Assembly (NCBI GenBank): GCA_026929865.2
Contig: CM049410.1
Coordinates: forward strand, 11,106,001-11,170,000
Origin: Hyperoplus lanceolatus
Taxonomy: Eukaryota; Chordata; Actinopteri; Uranoscopiformes; Ammodytidae
DNA length: 64,000 nucleotides
Reading direction: 5' to 3'
The notes under the pieces were generated by a model. The model had not been told where the DNA came from, searched no databases, and saw only the letters and a program-made list of their open reading frames with translations. The translations under genes were made by a program, and so were the position numbers. Shown piece after piece: positions 34,940 through 46,842 of this stretch (position 1 is its first letter; every line of letters starts with the position of its first letter).

Positions 34940-37900
34940 GGTTTGGTTAAGCAGTGACTGAAATATCAGTTTGTCATTTCAAAATGAACAGACTTACCAC
35001 CTTCTTCTTGAAGTCCTTTTGCTCCAAGGCCAATTTTCTTAGCCTTACAAGTAACAACTGTTGTGCCCTGCGATGGAAAATACAATCCAAGTTGTTTATC
35101 TTTTAGAGCTACTGTAAAAAAAAACTTTTTGGCCAGAAATAGAAAAGTCTAAAATAATAGTCAAATGAAGATATATCAGTCAAATTATGGTCTAATTGGT
35201 GTACCTGTTGTAGTTGGGCATGGTTCCTGTCTGCAGGGGCTTGGCTGTGTGTGGCTCCACCAGGGAACAGCGCCACTGGTATTTTCCATTGTACCTTGTA
35301 TCTGTGACATGTATAATGTCATCACAGGACACACCCAGAGACGGCGGGTCCCCGCGAGGCTCCATGTTGAGATTGACACGCACATAGAAGGAGTCGGCAC
35401 CTGTAAAAATAGGCGACAAGAGCTGGGAGCACAGCTTGCCGTATGCTGAGGACAGGAAACAAAGGAGAGGGGAGAGCTTAGTGTCACCCTTCTGAGACAT
35501 GAATGACTGTAACTTTGTGTATGTGTCTATCACCCACCCTCTGGGTTGCTCTGGTGTTTGAGTGTTGCAGGCTCGGCCCACCATTGCAGAGAAAAGTGGG
35601 CTACCTCAGCAGTGCACTGGCCCAACAGCACACTCCCCCCACAAAACAGAACCTGCTCCAGCTGGACAACATCAAGAGAAAACTACATGTTATGTTTCTT
35701 CCCTCGTTCTTTTTATGTTGCAATTTACCATTGTCTTGCCATCAATTAGCTTACAAAACCTCACACACATCTGCAGGCAGAACTTTAATGTGCATTTGTT
35801 TAAAAATATAAATATTAAAGCAACTGTTTTTTTCATGAAGCATCTATTCACACATACAATTCTCAGACATAAATTATTCAACATACAGACACACACCTCC
35901 AGCAGCTCACTGCCCTCCTTCAGTCCACATCTTTCAGCTGGGGAACCAGTTCTAACGTGGCTTACAAATATCCCTGTTGAATTTCCTCCGACAATCGTAA
36001 TACCATCTGCTAGACTGGATCTTCTGTTCTTTTCAGAGGTGGGGGGACTTGAAGACGGGGAGCTGGGCGGTTTCCTGAGAGATGGCAGGATTTGCATCAA
36101 TAGATGAGGATGGTGTGACGTTGTTGTGCATTTTTGCATATATTTGGCAAAGTACTCCTATTAACTTTATATAATAAATGAGATTTTATGTTTGTAAATT
36201 GTTATGAAAACCCTTTAAAAAACAGTTGGACACAATAATTAGCATTTAATAGGATGCTGTTAACAGGCTTCCAATAAATGTTATGTGCAAGAAATATATT
36301 TTTGCATAGTGAGGCTTAAATAATGATTAATGGACCAACATTAGCACCATATCCTTGTCAAACAAATCCACTGAAATAATGTATACTGCGGTTTGTAAGT
36401 CAGGAACTTATTGCATCCTCATCATTCGTGTCTACGAAGGTGCAAGGGGCTTTCGGTTACCTAGGAACATCGGGTTGCTGTGACGAGACTGCAGGCAGAT
36501 TGAGCAGGTCAGGGGGGAAGAGATGAGACTGTAGGTGTAGGGAATAACAGGAATCCCACAAGGAGACTTCACTCTGCTCAACTGAAAACACCAGAAAGCC
36601 TCATAACTTAAATTGCACAACATGAAAGCAAAACCAGAACCGGTGTTAAAGCATTCTATGGTTCCGTTGGTTTTATTGTATGTTGTTGCCAAATGAAAAA
36701 AATTAGAGAATGATAGACAATTGTGTGAAACTGAATGAATGTTCCTTTGAAGATTGTGACGGTTGCTCATGCAAAACATGACAGAATCAAACATACCTGT
36801 TAGGTTATCATTCTCATCACTGGCCCAGGATTCCAGGTCAATCCTTTTCAGAGCAGAGAAAAGAGGTGCTGGTCAGATTACAATATGGTGAAGAAATCAG
36901 TTATATCGGTTGTATTCAGGGTTATGTGGGGCTGATGAACTCACTCTGTGTTGAACCGTCGGTTAATGGAGTTCATACAAGGAGGGAAGGGGAATGTGGA
37001 GAGACGGTTTATTTCCTTTTCATTGTCTTCTGGCTAGAGGTAGAGAGTTGGGAGAGAATGACTCTTTAATAGTTTTTCTTTCTTTCTCCGTGCTTGTTAA
37101 TGAGCAGAGCTTTGATACTCACGGACAAAAGGAGATTCTCCTCTGAGTTGAAATAGGACTCTGTCAAGGAGCAGAAAGAACCTTTAAATGAAATGTATCC
37201 ATATAAAATCTTTCAAATACAGTCAACTGAATGTATCTAATAAATAAAGTACCTGAGTTCATGTATTTTCCCTGTGTAAAATATGAGAATCACCTTCCAG
37301 TGCACACAACTTACCCTCAGAGTTTCCATTGGCTTGGCCTCTGGAGGGCGTCTGTAGCACAGAAAAGACAACATACAATGACCACACAGCCGGAAAGAAG
37401 TATGGTGCAGGTACAGACATGCTATAAGTTGCATAAGAATCCAAAACAACGTCTCACACTCCATACGCCATAATAAGATCCTAGTGCATCTGAAGAAATG
37501 TACTTTGCCATCCAGAAGCTACATTCCTCATATAGTGTGGTAACAACAGGAGAAAACATGTTGCAGACTCCGCAATAGCAATGTCCCTTGAAGTACACAG
37601 AGCGGTACTTACTCTACATAAACAGCAGCAGCAACTCCTATTATTGACAGCAACACCACACTCCCACAATGAGGAACACTGATTCTTATTTACATTATGT
37701 ATTATGGGGGTTGATGATTTCTAAAGTGTCATGCCATTGTGAGTAAACGAAATGTATGGTAACCATGGCAGCACTCACCTTTTGTCGCAGGAAACCGATG
37801 CTTTTAACCTGGGGTCTCAGGTCCAGGCCGAGGGAACAGCAGGGGCCGTAGCACTGGTCCTCACTGCACAGGGACAGGTGGGACTATAGGGGGGAAGCAG

Positions 37901-40900
37901 ACACAGGGAATAATAAACTGTCTGTATGAAATGTTCTGTTTTTGCATGTGAAAGACAGTCCTGCAATCCTAACTTGCTGTACTTCCGTGTGAACTCACAC
38001 AGTGCAGACAGGGGCTGCTCTGCTCCCTCTGTTCCCGGCTCCTCTCCCTCTCCCTCTCTCTCTCCAGCTCTCTTTGCTGCTGCTCCAGGGTGGCCTGCAG
38101 CTCAGCAATGCGTTTACGCAGACGGTTCTTGTCCAGCAGACAGTCGGTGTACTCTAACTGCAGGCTGTCTCGACTATGCAGAGCCTTGTAAGAAAAAAAA
38201 GAGAAGAAAAGATAATACAAGTTTGCATGATGACCATAGGGGGCAGAGCTGCACATGTGAGCCATGAGTCCAGGCTGGATTGCTTCACACCGACCTGGTC
38301 TCTCTCCTTTTCCAGTTCCATGATCTGGTTGAAATAGGACACACTCCTCTTCTGCTCAGTCTCCCAGTCCAGCTGGAGAGTTCTCACTTTCAGCTGTAGC
38401 TGCTCGCTCTGGGACTCCAGCTACAAACACAGTCTGACATTATAACCTCTACTCAAAGGCACAGAAGAAGTGAAACACATAGCTATGGCAGTAAATCAAA
38501 CTTTTGAACGACTGATTTAAAAGGTACAGTGTGTAATATCTGAGTATTAAGCCTTGTCTAGTGGTGAGATTCTAGATTGCAACGCTCCCTTGCTAACCCC
38601 ACCGTTTCAGAGAATTTACTGAAGCTATAGCTAGTAAATATTTCACCATCCACCACTGCCTCAAGTCTTTCCACAATATCAAGTGATAGGTGAAGATGTA
38701 TTTGGTTATTTATTCTATAGTACTTCTTCTTTGTCTTCCAACAGGTGCAATTCCCCAGGACACCCACTATATAAAAAAAGCATAGTGGTTAATTTTGTCC
38801 GTTCTCTGTTACTATAGAGAAATGGCGGTGCAACATGGTGGCGCATCCTGCTCCTATGTAGATGTCTTATGTAGCAAACCTATGTAGATATAAAAAGCTC
38901 ATTCTAAGGTAAAAAAGACAAGAAAAATAGAACTTTGATTTTCAAGCAATTATACACATAATTGCAAACATAATTCTATTTCTATCAAGTTTGTCCGGAC
39001 AAAAAGCCAATAAATTCTACACACTGTACCTTTACACTTATCTATAAGACTTTTTGTGACAACTTTTCACCTTGTCCCCATGCTCCTCATTGCTCTGTAG
39101 CTCCCCCTGTAGTCTGGTAATGATGTCACAGAGGGCCTGCCTCTGCTCTGCAGACTCCCTGCGATCCTGCTGCAGGATATCCATCAGAGCCTGAAGTAAA
39201 CACCAGAAAGTAAATTATTTTATAGAACCTTTAACACCAGACATCATTGAACAAGTATGCACACTTTGCCTTTAGGGACAGACTATAAGGAAAGCAATGT
39301 TAAATCTGACACTTAAGGTAATTGTAAAGGTTCTTTCAGATGATTAACATTGTACATTTGAAAACATACAATGACTCCAGTGGCAGGAACTGAGTCTCTC
39401 ATCTGAGTTCCTGTCTTCTCAGCTTTCTGAACCTCAAAGTGGTGCAGCGGCTTTTCTGGTAAAGTAGGCGGGGAACCATCTATTCCATTAGAGATCAAAC
39501 TGTTCCGCTTGGCTGGCGTAGTACTCCCCGAAGTATCAAGCTCGTCTGCCTGTGTCAACCTGGACCTTAGCTCCTCCACCTATATGGAGAACAAGCAAAG
39601 CAGCCATGAAGACCCTGAGATTTTGAAATGTACACTTCTACTCTTTCCACTCCATGCACCACGCTGTAGTAAAACATATGTATAAAATGCACTGAAATTG
39701 CTAATTGGAGGCACACTGCACATAAATAATAATAATAATAATAAAAAATAATACAGTAGGTCATTAACATCACTATCTTTCAGCAGAGAAAATAACCACA
39801 AATATTCCCAAGTATTTGAAACCAAGTGGTTCATACTTCAGTTGAATGGTCGACAGCGCTCAAACACAAATACTGTACTTTTAACTGAGGCTCTCCACTT
39901 ATGTCGAGGCAACATGCCAACTGAAGCAGTTCCACCTGAATTGCCTTAGGCGAAATGTTTTCCTGCCTTATCATGCCATCAAAAATAAAACTTTTATTTT
40001 TTTCTAACCCTGAGGCTCCAAAAACTTAAAATAGTTCTCCCCGTCTCTACACACGCTGGTATCTCACAATCACACTCTTTGTTGAATAGGTATTCCTGGC
40101 TTTTTGTTGAGTAGACATTCCCTGGCTTACATATTAGAGAGTTGAAAACAGCACCTTAATGCTTAAAGCAACATGAGGGGTAGATTGGGGGACTCATGGT
40201 GTCAGAATGATTACTATTATCAGTAAACTCCCCAATGACAGCTGTTTTTGGTGGTGGAAAGGGAAAACTGAGGGGCCTCCAGATTCTTCATTAGTTTCTC
40301 ACTAATAGACTGTGTTTTCTATGACAACTCCAATGTGTCCTTATCTGTACTTTCTATTAGTTTAAAATGGTAAAAAACTAAAACTAGTAACATCATGTAA
40401 TTTACATCTAGAATATAGAGTTTATGTTTTTCATAGATGCTGCTCCCAAGCGACCCACCTGCCTCAGTAGTTCTCTCTCACGGGTAGAAGCCTTGCCCTG
40501 TTCCTCCAGGGCCCTGGAGTACTTCACAGCCTGCTCCAAGTGCCTGTCCTTCAGCTTGCCCAGCTCTCGGCTGGCTGACTCCCAGTCCTGACGCAGCCTT
40601 GATCACAAGTTATCCAGTGTCACACATTCTCATTATTTCATTATTCTCATATTATATCATTGATACATTTTCATGAATGACTTTTGATAAGCAATGTGCT
40701 CTCTGTGACTTTAAAGTTATTCAATATTTCTGTGTAGTTTTAATACAACCACTGAAGCTTCAGGAGGAAATACCTTTATTACATTTCAGTAGATTCACAT
40801 AGCAAATTGTGAGCAAATTTTGCAACCGGATTTTAAAGTTCAAATTTGAAAAAAAAGAAGGTTATCTTTCATTGCCTTTTAGAGGGCATCAACCAGATAA

Positions 40901-43900
40901 ATGACCTGGCTCAGCTGAAGGTCTTTTTCCAAGACGTATCGCTTACCCATTCATTTAATAAATAGCCTTCTCTGATAACAACAGGTTGTGGTTAGTTAGA
41001 GAAACAAACTAAGCTAATACATTCAAAAGCGAGACAAACCTCTCCAGCTGCATTCGGTCATGACGTAACTCCTGAGCTTTACGTTCGGCGCGGCTCCGTT
41101 CCTCCTCCGCCATCCGGCAGCGCTGAGACAGCCGTCGCTCGCACACACGGCTGTTTCGAAGCTGTTCCCTCAGTTTGCGAACCTCCAATAGCAGAAACTG
41201 GGTCAAACCCTCAGGACCTTCCTCATCTGGGGGGTAAGGACAAGAGGATGTTAAAGGCCAATGGGGGCTGCTGGTTGAAATATGGAAATGGTGAACTCAA
41301 ATGCAAAGATAGGCTTGTTTTCAATGTGTGGGGAGACAGGTTTACATATTGGCCTTACTAAGAGGACAAACATTCACTCAACATATACCAAGAGAAACCG
41401 ACTTTTGTTAGTTTTGTTAAGTTTTTCTCTCCCTCCCATATTGGCTCTATACATTTTTTTTTCTTTGCAATAATATTACCAAATAATTGTGTGCTCATTT
41501 CTGCAAAAGGGTACTTATCCACTAAATAACATTAGGCACTTAGTTTCTGGCTCTAACAGTGAGTTTTTAATCACTTTATAAGTGCCAATATCTCATGTCT
41601 ATGTGCCGGCCAAGTATCATTCACATACATAGTATGTCTTAGCTTTGTGTTTATTCTGTAGCTACCAGTAAATAACCTTTTATACACAACCTCCGATGTG
41701 GATGCCAAGCCAATACAAGAGCAGCCAAATCAGATTTAAGCCTAGAGATGATGCTGTTAAAGTTAGCTTTTTCATTCAAATCATTAAATGCATTCAGTGA
41801 CAGACTTCAAAAGTCCTGACAACCCTATTGCAAACATGAGCATACTGTATGTCTATCCTCAAAGAAATAAAGTTTCTTTTTAAATCATTCTGAGAGCAAG
41901 ATACCATCTCCCTTTTCTCTATAGTTCTCTGTTTACATTTCTGAACAAATCTAAAGAATGTATAGACATTATATACTCAAAAGCACTTCAAAACAAGTGA
42001 CTGTACTTCCAGTGAGCCAATGGTTTAAACAAGGGCTCTGATTAGGACTTTTTCACAGAACCCAAATGTTGTTTAAGTATTTTAACAAGTTTAAAGTCAA
42101 TTTAAGGATTGAGTCTATAACTCAGATCTGTATCATGTGATAGAGTCCACCCCCCTGCCATTCTCCACATGCAGAGGAGTTCCTGCTCACCCAGTATGAG
42201 AGAGCATCGCTGTGTGGGCTGTTCTCCAGTCAGCTGTGTGTACTGCTCTGGGTGGTAAAACTCAAGAGATTCCATGAAGGCTTGAAGACCTCTCTGGCCC
42301 TGACCGCGCAGAATGTCCAGCAAACGACCTGTTTGAAGTAAGGGGGTAAACAACATTAAATAACTGGTCTAGTGCATGTCAGCATTTGGTACTTCGAACA
42401 ATCACATGCTGAAATTGTCTAACCACAAAAATGCTCCCTGTTTGATGTCGGTATAATTTACCTATGTAGTTACATGGGTATTTCAAACATGAGCATGTTA
42501 CATTTGGAGCTAACTCACTGGCAACGAGTCAAAAATGTTATAAGCTGGCGGCTCATGGTTCTCATCATACCTCCCTGGCGTACAACATCTGCCCTTCATC
42601 TTTATCTTCTTTCACTCCTCATTCTTTTGTTTCTGTCCACCCTACACTCCCCTATTCATTTGATGTTGTTGTTCGTACTCTCTCCATAGTTCCTGCCGGT
42701 TTCTCTCACTGCAGCATGTATCTTCACACAGAATTATTCACACATAATATATATATTTTTTTGACAGTATGGCATTTATCTGTAGCTGTTAAAAATAGTA
42801 TATAATATGTGTAGATAATGTGTGACACATTTAATTTGTCGTTCCATTTTGCCTAATAGCTGGTGTTACTATGTTGATTTTATTGATGCTTTCAAATGAA
42901 CAGTTTCCCCTCTCACCGGCCTTGGTGACGCGCAGTGGGTACTGTGTGGAGTTGAGCACCTCATCTTCGTCCTGCTCATCGATGACCTTGCACTGGCGCA
43001 GGTACGGGGTGAGTTTTGCCGGGTTGAGGATGCGCGTGATCTTGTGCCGTACCCCCTCCACGCGATCCCAAAGCTCCTCGCAGCGCTCCTCCGACCAGGG
43101 GGGAGACGATCGCACCTCCCCCTGAGCCATGTCCCCATCCTCCTCTGCCCAAACCGTCACACCTGCAAGAGGCCGAAAATGTACAAGCTGTTCTGTTGGA
43201 GAACTGTAATTATGATTGTGCACTGACATGGCATTTATTTTTTTTTACCTTTCATTTGGATGTTTTTTCTATTTTGGACCATGTCTTTTTCACTGTTGCA
43301 GGGGGCCATATTTAAAGACATACTGTATCTAATGGCCAGTCTTAGTCAAAATATTTTTCCCATGGAAAGCGCCAGACATGTTTTTGTCTGGCGCTTATCT
43401 GTGTCTCTGCAAACTCCCAGCTATCAAAAGCAGGACATCTACAATGATTTCCAAACAGTCACAATGTGTCTGCTTTTCAACGTAAAGATAAGACATGAGA
43501 AGAAAACTAAAAGGGGCACATGTGTGAAATAACTTAAATTCCTCAAATTTGAGGCTTAATTAAATTGTGTTACATAGTGATCCTCTTTGCCCAACATAGA
43601 AGGGCTATTAAATAGAAGTCATACTGAATGGCACATTTTACTGGCTTTATCTACTGCAATTATATGGAGCTCTTTGCTGGAAATCTTCCAAAGAATGATA
43701 GGGATTTACTCCCTACTAAATACAAGTCTGACAGATGAAAAAATTAACTTGAAGCCATCTGCTACATGCTGATATGGTGTTCAATTTCAACACCTGGCTT
43801 TGGTGAAAGCCAATAAATGTTTGCTTCAGTGAGCAAGAATTTCATGCACAGGGTGAGTCCATATAATTCCAGCAGTGGTTTCATACACAGTTTAATTCCA

Positions 43901-45486
43901 GTAGAGCAAAGGGTCTGCTGCTGTGAGGGTCGTAAACTATAGTAGGGGAGGACACTTTGTGGTTTGGTGTCTCAGAGCGAAGGAATGAAAATACTGGGCT
44001 GACTCACACTGCACACCTAAAAACAAACCAGGGGACCACAGACAAAAGCTAGCTTAGCCCCATTCAATTCACAATGTGGACGAGACAATGAGAGAAAGTA
44101 ATTAAAAATCTGCCACTACAGGATGGTGGGAAGGTTTGTTCAATAGCTACATATATACTTACGTTAACTGTAAGTTCATTTCAGAATGATCTACATGTAA
44201 TAATAAAAAACAGAAAGGTTGTTTCCATTATTGTTGATGCCTCAAGCTTTAACCAGCCATCCAAATCCAGAGGGAAATTGCTGACCAAGACACACTAAAA
44301 CAACACAAGCCTGCAAAAGCTGTTTACTGCAGATCTAAAGGCAAAATTCCAAGTCTCCTGTCTGTTGTTTTAATAAACATAGTCCAATATGATAATATAA
44401 AGCAGTCTAAAATGCAATGTAAGTGTTTCATTTCCTAATTCCTTCATTTTATCAGCTCTAAAAAAAGAATTGTAAAAACATAATTTAGGCTGTGATCATG
44501 TGTGTTAGATATATAAACTCTGTGTCTTCTTGTAATTACCCATCCAGGTTGTTAACTAATAATGAGAGTGATGTGACGGCTGCTATGTGTGGCTGATGCC
44601 CTATCTGGGTCAACAGGCAGGCTGAGGCAGGTCTGGATGCTCTGGAATCTCTGTCTGTCATTACCAATAAACAGTCTGCTGTGACAATGCTCTCATGCCA
44701 TTACCACTTAACTCCTCCTCCTGACACTCAAAGTAGTAGGAAATGCTCCCACCCAAACACCCAAAATGGGATACCATCTTGTATCTACCATCACCTTTTC
44801 TTGGAAAATGAATGATTGAGTGATAAAGGCAGAGGGGGAAAAAGCGAACAGGCCTACTTAAGATTGAAATCTGCTTTCCATTTAGAATCGAAAACAACAA
44901 CAATAACAAATACTACTAAGCTATTCCATGTGTTATTTACAGACACTCTACAACAAGAAGAATGTTGTAGTGATGTAAGGATATCACCAATTGTATTTAA
45001 ATACATGTTTTAATATGCAGTATTTTTTATATGACCTGACCGGACTGACAATATTGGTGCGTTAAGTTTTAAAACATTTGTGTTTGTTTCTCGTTTTGAG
45101 AAAATAACTTTTTGAGAAATGTGTCAAATCAACCGAGAGTTGATGCTAACAATAAAAGCTCACTTGAATCTATATAGGCTATACTAGTTGTGATAATAAA
45201 TATCACTACAATCCCGTCGATACCTGCTCCACACTGTAGCGTATACCCAGTGACAGAAATACACATGAATGAGAATAACACATATAGTTTTCCATTATTG
45301 TATGAAGTCACAGAGTTGAAAATGCAATTGCTGATAACATACAGGCTATAGCGAAGTATTGATGCTATTGAAGGCGTAATTCCTGCAGGTCTGTCATCAA
45401 ATCAAATTTCAAACGGATGTGCACTTTTAGAGAGAGTTAACCGCGCACTAACTTTTTGAAATCTAAAATGTTGACTTACCACTCAT
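32215..45486 (-). CDS. card10: CARD10 (CARMA3), CARD-coiled-coil-MAGUK scaffold
   Basis: Scaffold that, after PKC signalling from GPCRs or growth-factor receptors, assembles BCL10-MALT1 to activate NF-kB at the membrane. Coding exons, minus strand: 45480-45486, 42917-43162, 42191-42328, 41040-41226, 40459-40597, 39370-39579, 39071-39190, 38295-38420, 37999-38184, 37779-37883, 37315-37351, 37123-37160, 36945-37033, 36797-36843, 36461-36581, 35897-36074, 35538-35661, 35205-35400, 34998-35067, 33559-33661, 33260-33418, 33016-33128, 32654-32769, 32215-32422. All phases close: 3063 nt, 1020 residues (human about 1032). Order: CARD about 30-120, coiled coil about 130-450, linker, PDZ about 600-700, SH3 about 700-770, GUK to the end. 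[21 protein letters not shown] and YPIVIHI match CARD10 better than CARD11 or CARD14. Acceptors of the exons ending at 35661 and 36843 are least certain. Confidence 0.92.
33700..33887. repeat. Compound (AAC)n / (AAT)n microsatellite, left half
   Basis: (AAC)n at about 33700-33744 runs into (AAT)n with a (GAT)n patch near 33790, ending at 33887. It lies in a card10 intron. The minus-strand poly-Tyr/Ile frames across it are repeat artefacts. Confidence 0.95.
33889..34868. mobile_element. hAT-type element inserted in an (AAT)n tract
   Basis: Ends CAGGGATGTACAGTGCGA and, reversed, CAGGGCTGTACGCTTA are diverged inverted repeats. Flanking 8-mers TAATAAAA and TAATAATA match at 7 of 8 but are ambiguous because the flanks are AAT repeats. 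The right half of the (AAT)n run continues from 34869 to about 34937. Noncoding; in a card10 intron. Confidence 0.75.
37999..41226 (-). other. card10: card10 coiled-coil exons
   Basis: Six exons (41040-41226 to 37999-38184) encode heptad-rich sequence with many Leu, Glu, Arg and Gln, such as [58 protein letters not shown] and a run of [12 protein letters not shown]. The segment probably oligomerises the scaffold. The Glu-Arg run derives from a (CT)n-like purine tract at about 38040-38065. Confidence 0.88.
38521..39033. mobile_element. Short inverted-repeat element in a card10 intron
   Basis: AAGGTACAGTGTGTA at 38521 and TACACACTGTACCTTT ending at 39033 are perfect inverted repeats, bounding about 510 noncoding bases. 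The target duplication could not be defined (TTTA or TA). The type is a common fish MITE. Confidence 0.65.
39580..42916. other. card10 introns with no recognised features
   Basis: The introns 39580-40458, 40598-41039, 41227-42190 and 42329-42916 are AT-rich and hold no bounded repeat or gene I can identify. A short (AAT)n run lies near 39725. Confidence 0.55.
42191..43162 (-). other. card10: card10 CARD domain exons
   Basis: Exons 42917-43162 and 42191-42328 encode the death-fold [44 protein letters not shown], then [20 protein letters not shown] and the closing [16 protein letters not shown] carried into the next exon. Basic residues of the RQCKVID loop are those through which CARMA proteins nucleate BCL10 filaments. 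Confidence 0.92.
43163..45479. other. card10 first intron
   Basis: Separates the exon with only seven coding bases from the CARD exon. A perfect 12-bp stem hairpin lies at 43367-43396. Otherwise nothing is recognised. Confidence 0.6.
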
Positions 45487-45720
45487 GTCTTGACTGTTCT
45501 GAAGATGAGGCCAAGTAAAGCGCAGTGTAATCCCTCACATCCACTGACGCCGAGTCAGGAATGAAACTGAGCAGTGAAGCCACAATGTGTGGGCGCCGCC
45601 GCCACCACCTGACAGGAGAGCAGGGGAGCGCACAGGTCCTCCTCCTTTACGCACACCTCGCGCTCAGTTTCTCCGTCAATTTACATCCAGCTAACCGGCA
45701 GCCGAAAACAACAACAAAAA
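45480..45720 (-). promoter_or_regulatory. card10 first exon and promoter
   Basis: The exon holding ATG AGT G ends at a consensus donor (GTAAGT, GT at 45479-45478). The sequence upstream to about 45720 is GC-rich with CpGs around 45585-45640, consistent with a TATA-less promoter. GCACTAGATGGCGC (45789-45802) just beyond resembles a CTCF core. Confidence 0.5.
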
Positions 45721-45870
45721 ATCCCCACTTATTACCAAACCACCGCGAATTTCCTCAATTAACACTTTGTATAAAGCTGAGCCTTCAAGCACTAGATGGC
45801 GCTTTCCACTAATGCTTTGATTGTCTACTCATGAAGCTATAAGCACAACATGGTTGTAGGGGCGGTAATA

Positions 45871-46840
45871 GGGGAGCCCGGGGGCAATTGTAACACTTTT
45901 TGGTTTTAGTGTCATTACTCAAAAACCTCTTGAACTATTTAGATAATTTGTTTTAATTAAGCAATTTGTATCTGTACTCTACTTGTAAACAATAATAATT
46001 TTCTTTTACAGGCAATGTTAGATTCACAATATCGATCTAGAAATTGCAAGTCAAACGTTACAATCGCCCCCTGGTACGGGGGCAATTGTAACAGTGTGTG
46101 GGGGCAATTGTAACAACAGATCTCATAGCTTCATATAACAATTAAGGACCACAATAATCTTCCTATTAATGCAGGGAAATATATGGGAAACTATTTAATA
46201 TCAATTGGAAAATTGATTTCATATCAAAACAATAAATATTAGACATCGACAAAGTGCGTTTAAAGAATTAACATTACTGGAAATGCTTATTTCATTATAT
46301 TCGTATTACATGCTTTAAAAAACAACAAACAGTTAAAAACAAACCAATTTCAAACCATAACTTCAAAAACTAACAATCAGATAGCTTTCCTATTACAATA
46401 TAATTTTTTTTTTTTTTTTTGTATTTTAATGTATAGGGTCGGGGGCAATTGTAACACAGTGTTACAATTGCCCCCGACCATAACAACTTGACACAAACTA
46501 CCCTGATGGCTAGAAACAATGAAGCTAATGTTTAACAAATATGACATATCTTACACAACAGTAATGTCATCAAAACAAAATAGAATTCATTTAATTGAAA
46601 TTAAATATTAAGACTTTATGAGAAAAATACTGTAGATTTTACTTTTTACTTTCGTACCTCAGAAACGTGTTTTTTCTGAAAAAATACTTTAAAAAGGGAA
46701 TATCAATTTTTCCTTTGGTATGCAGAGAGACATCATCAAAATACATGTGCAAAATAAATTTGGTGTATCTACTTTATTTCCTATTGGTGCAATTTGATTT
46801 GTTACAATTGCCCCCTGTTACAATTGCCCCCGGTCTCCCC
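45871..46840. mobile_element. TA-flanked element built from GGGGGCAATTGTAAC motifs
   Basis: Ends GGGGAGCCCGGGGGCAATTG and, at the right, its near reverse complement are flanked by TA (45869-45870, 46841-46842). The 15-mer GGGGGCAATTGTAAC occurs forward at 45880, 46078, 46100 and 46441. Its reverse complement starts at 46057 (one mismatch), 46461, 46801 and 46817. The rest is AT-rich and noncoding. It lies between card10 and cdc42ep1. Confidence 0.8.
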
Positions 46841-46842
46841 TA

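Larger units (their letters stand above)
32215..36074 (-). other. card10: card10 MAGUK module: PDZ, SH3, GUK
   Basis: [22 protein letters not shown] followed by [16 protein letters not shown] (35897-36074), continued in 35538-35661. SH3: [18 protein letters not shown] through [19 protein letters not shown] and GTMPNYN (35205-35400), then [14 protein letters not shown] (34998-35067). [23 protein letters not shown] (33260-33418) to the C-terminal YYTLEPSTW and [10 protein letters not shown] (32215-32422). As in other CARMA proteins, the GUK is expected to lack kinase activity. Confidence 0.85.

Noticed and set aside
36432..36794. Minus-strand frame reading [19 protein letters not shown] across card10 exon 36461-36581
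   Set aside because: This frame leaves phase 1 at the donor, while the next exon needs phase 2. The alternative frame ([20 protein letters not shown]) joins both neighbours correctly and was used.
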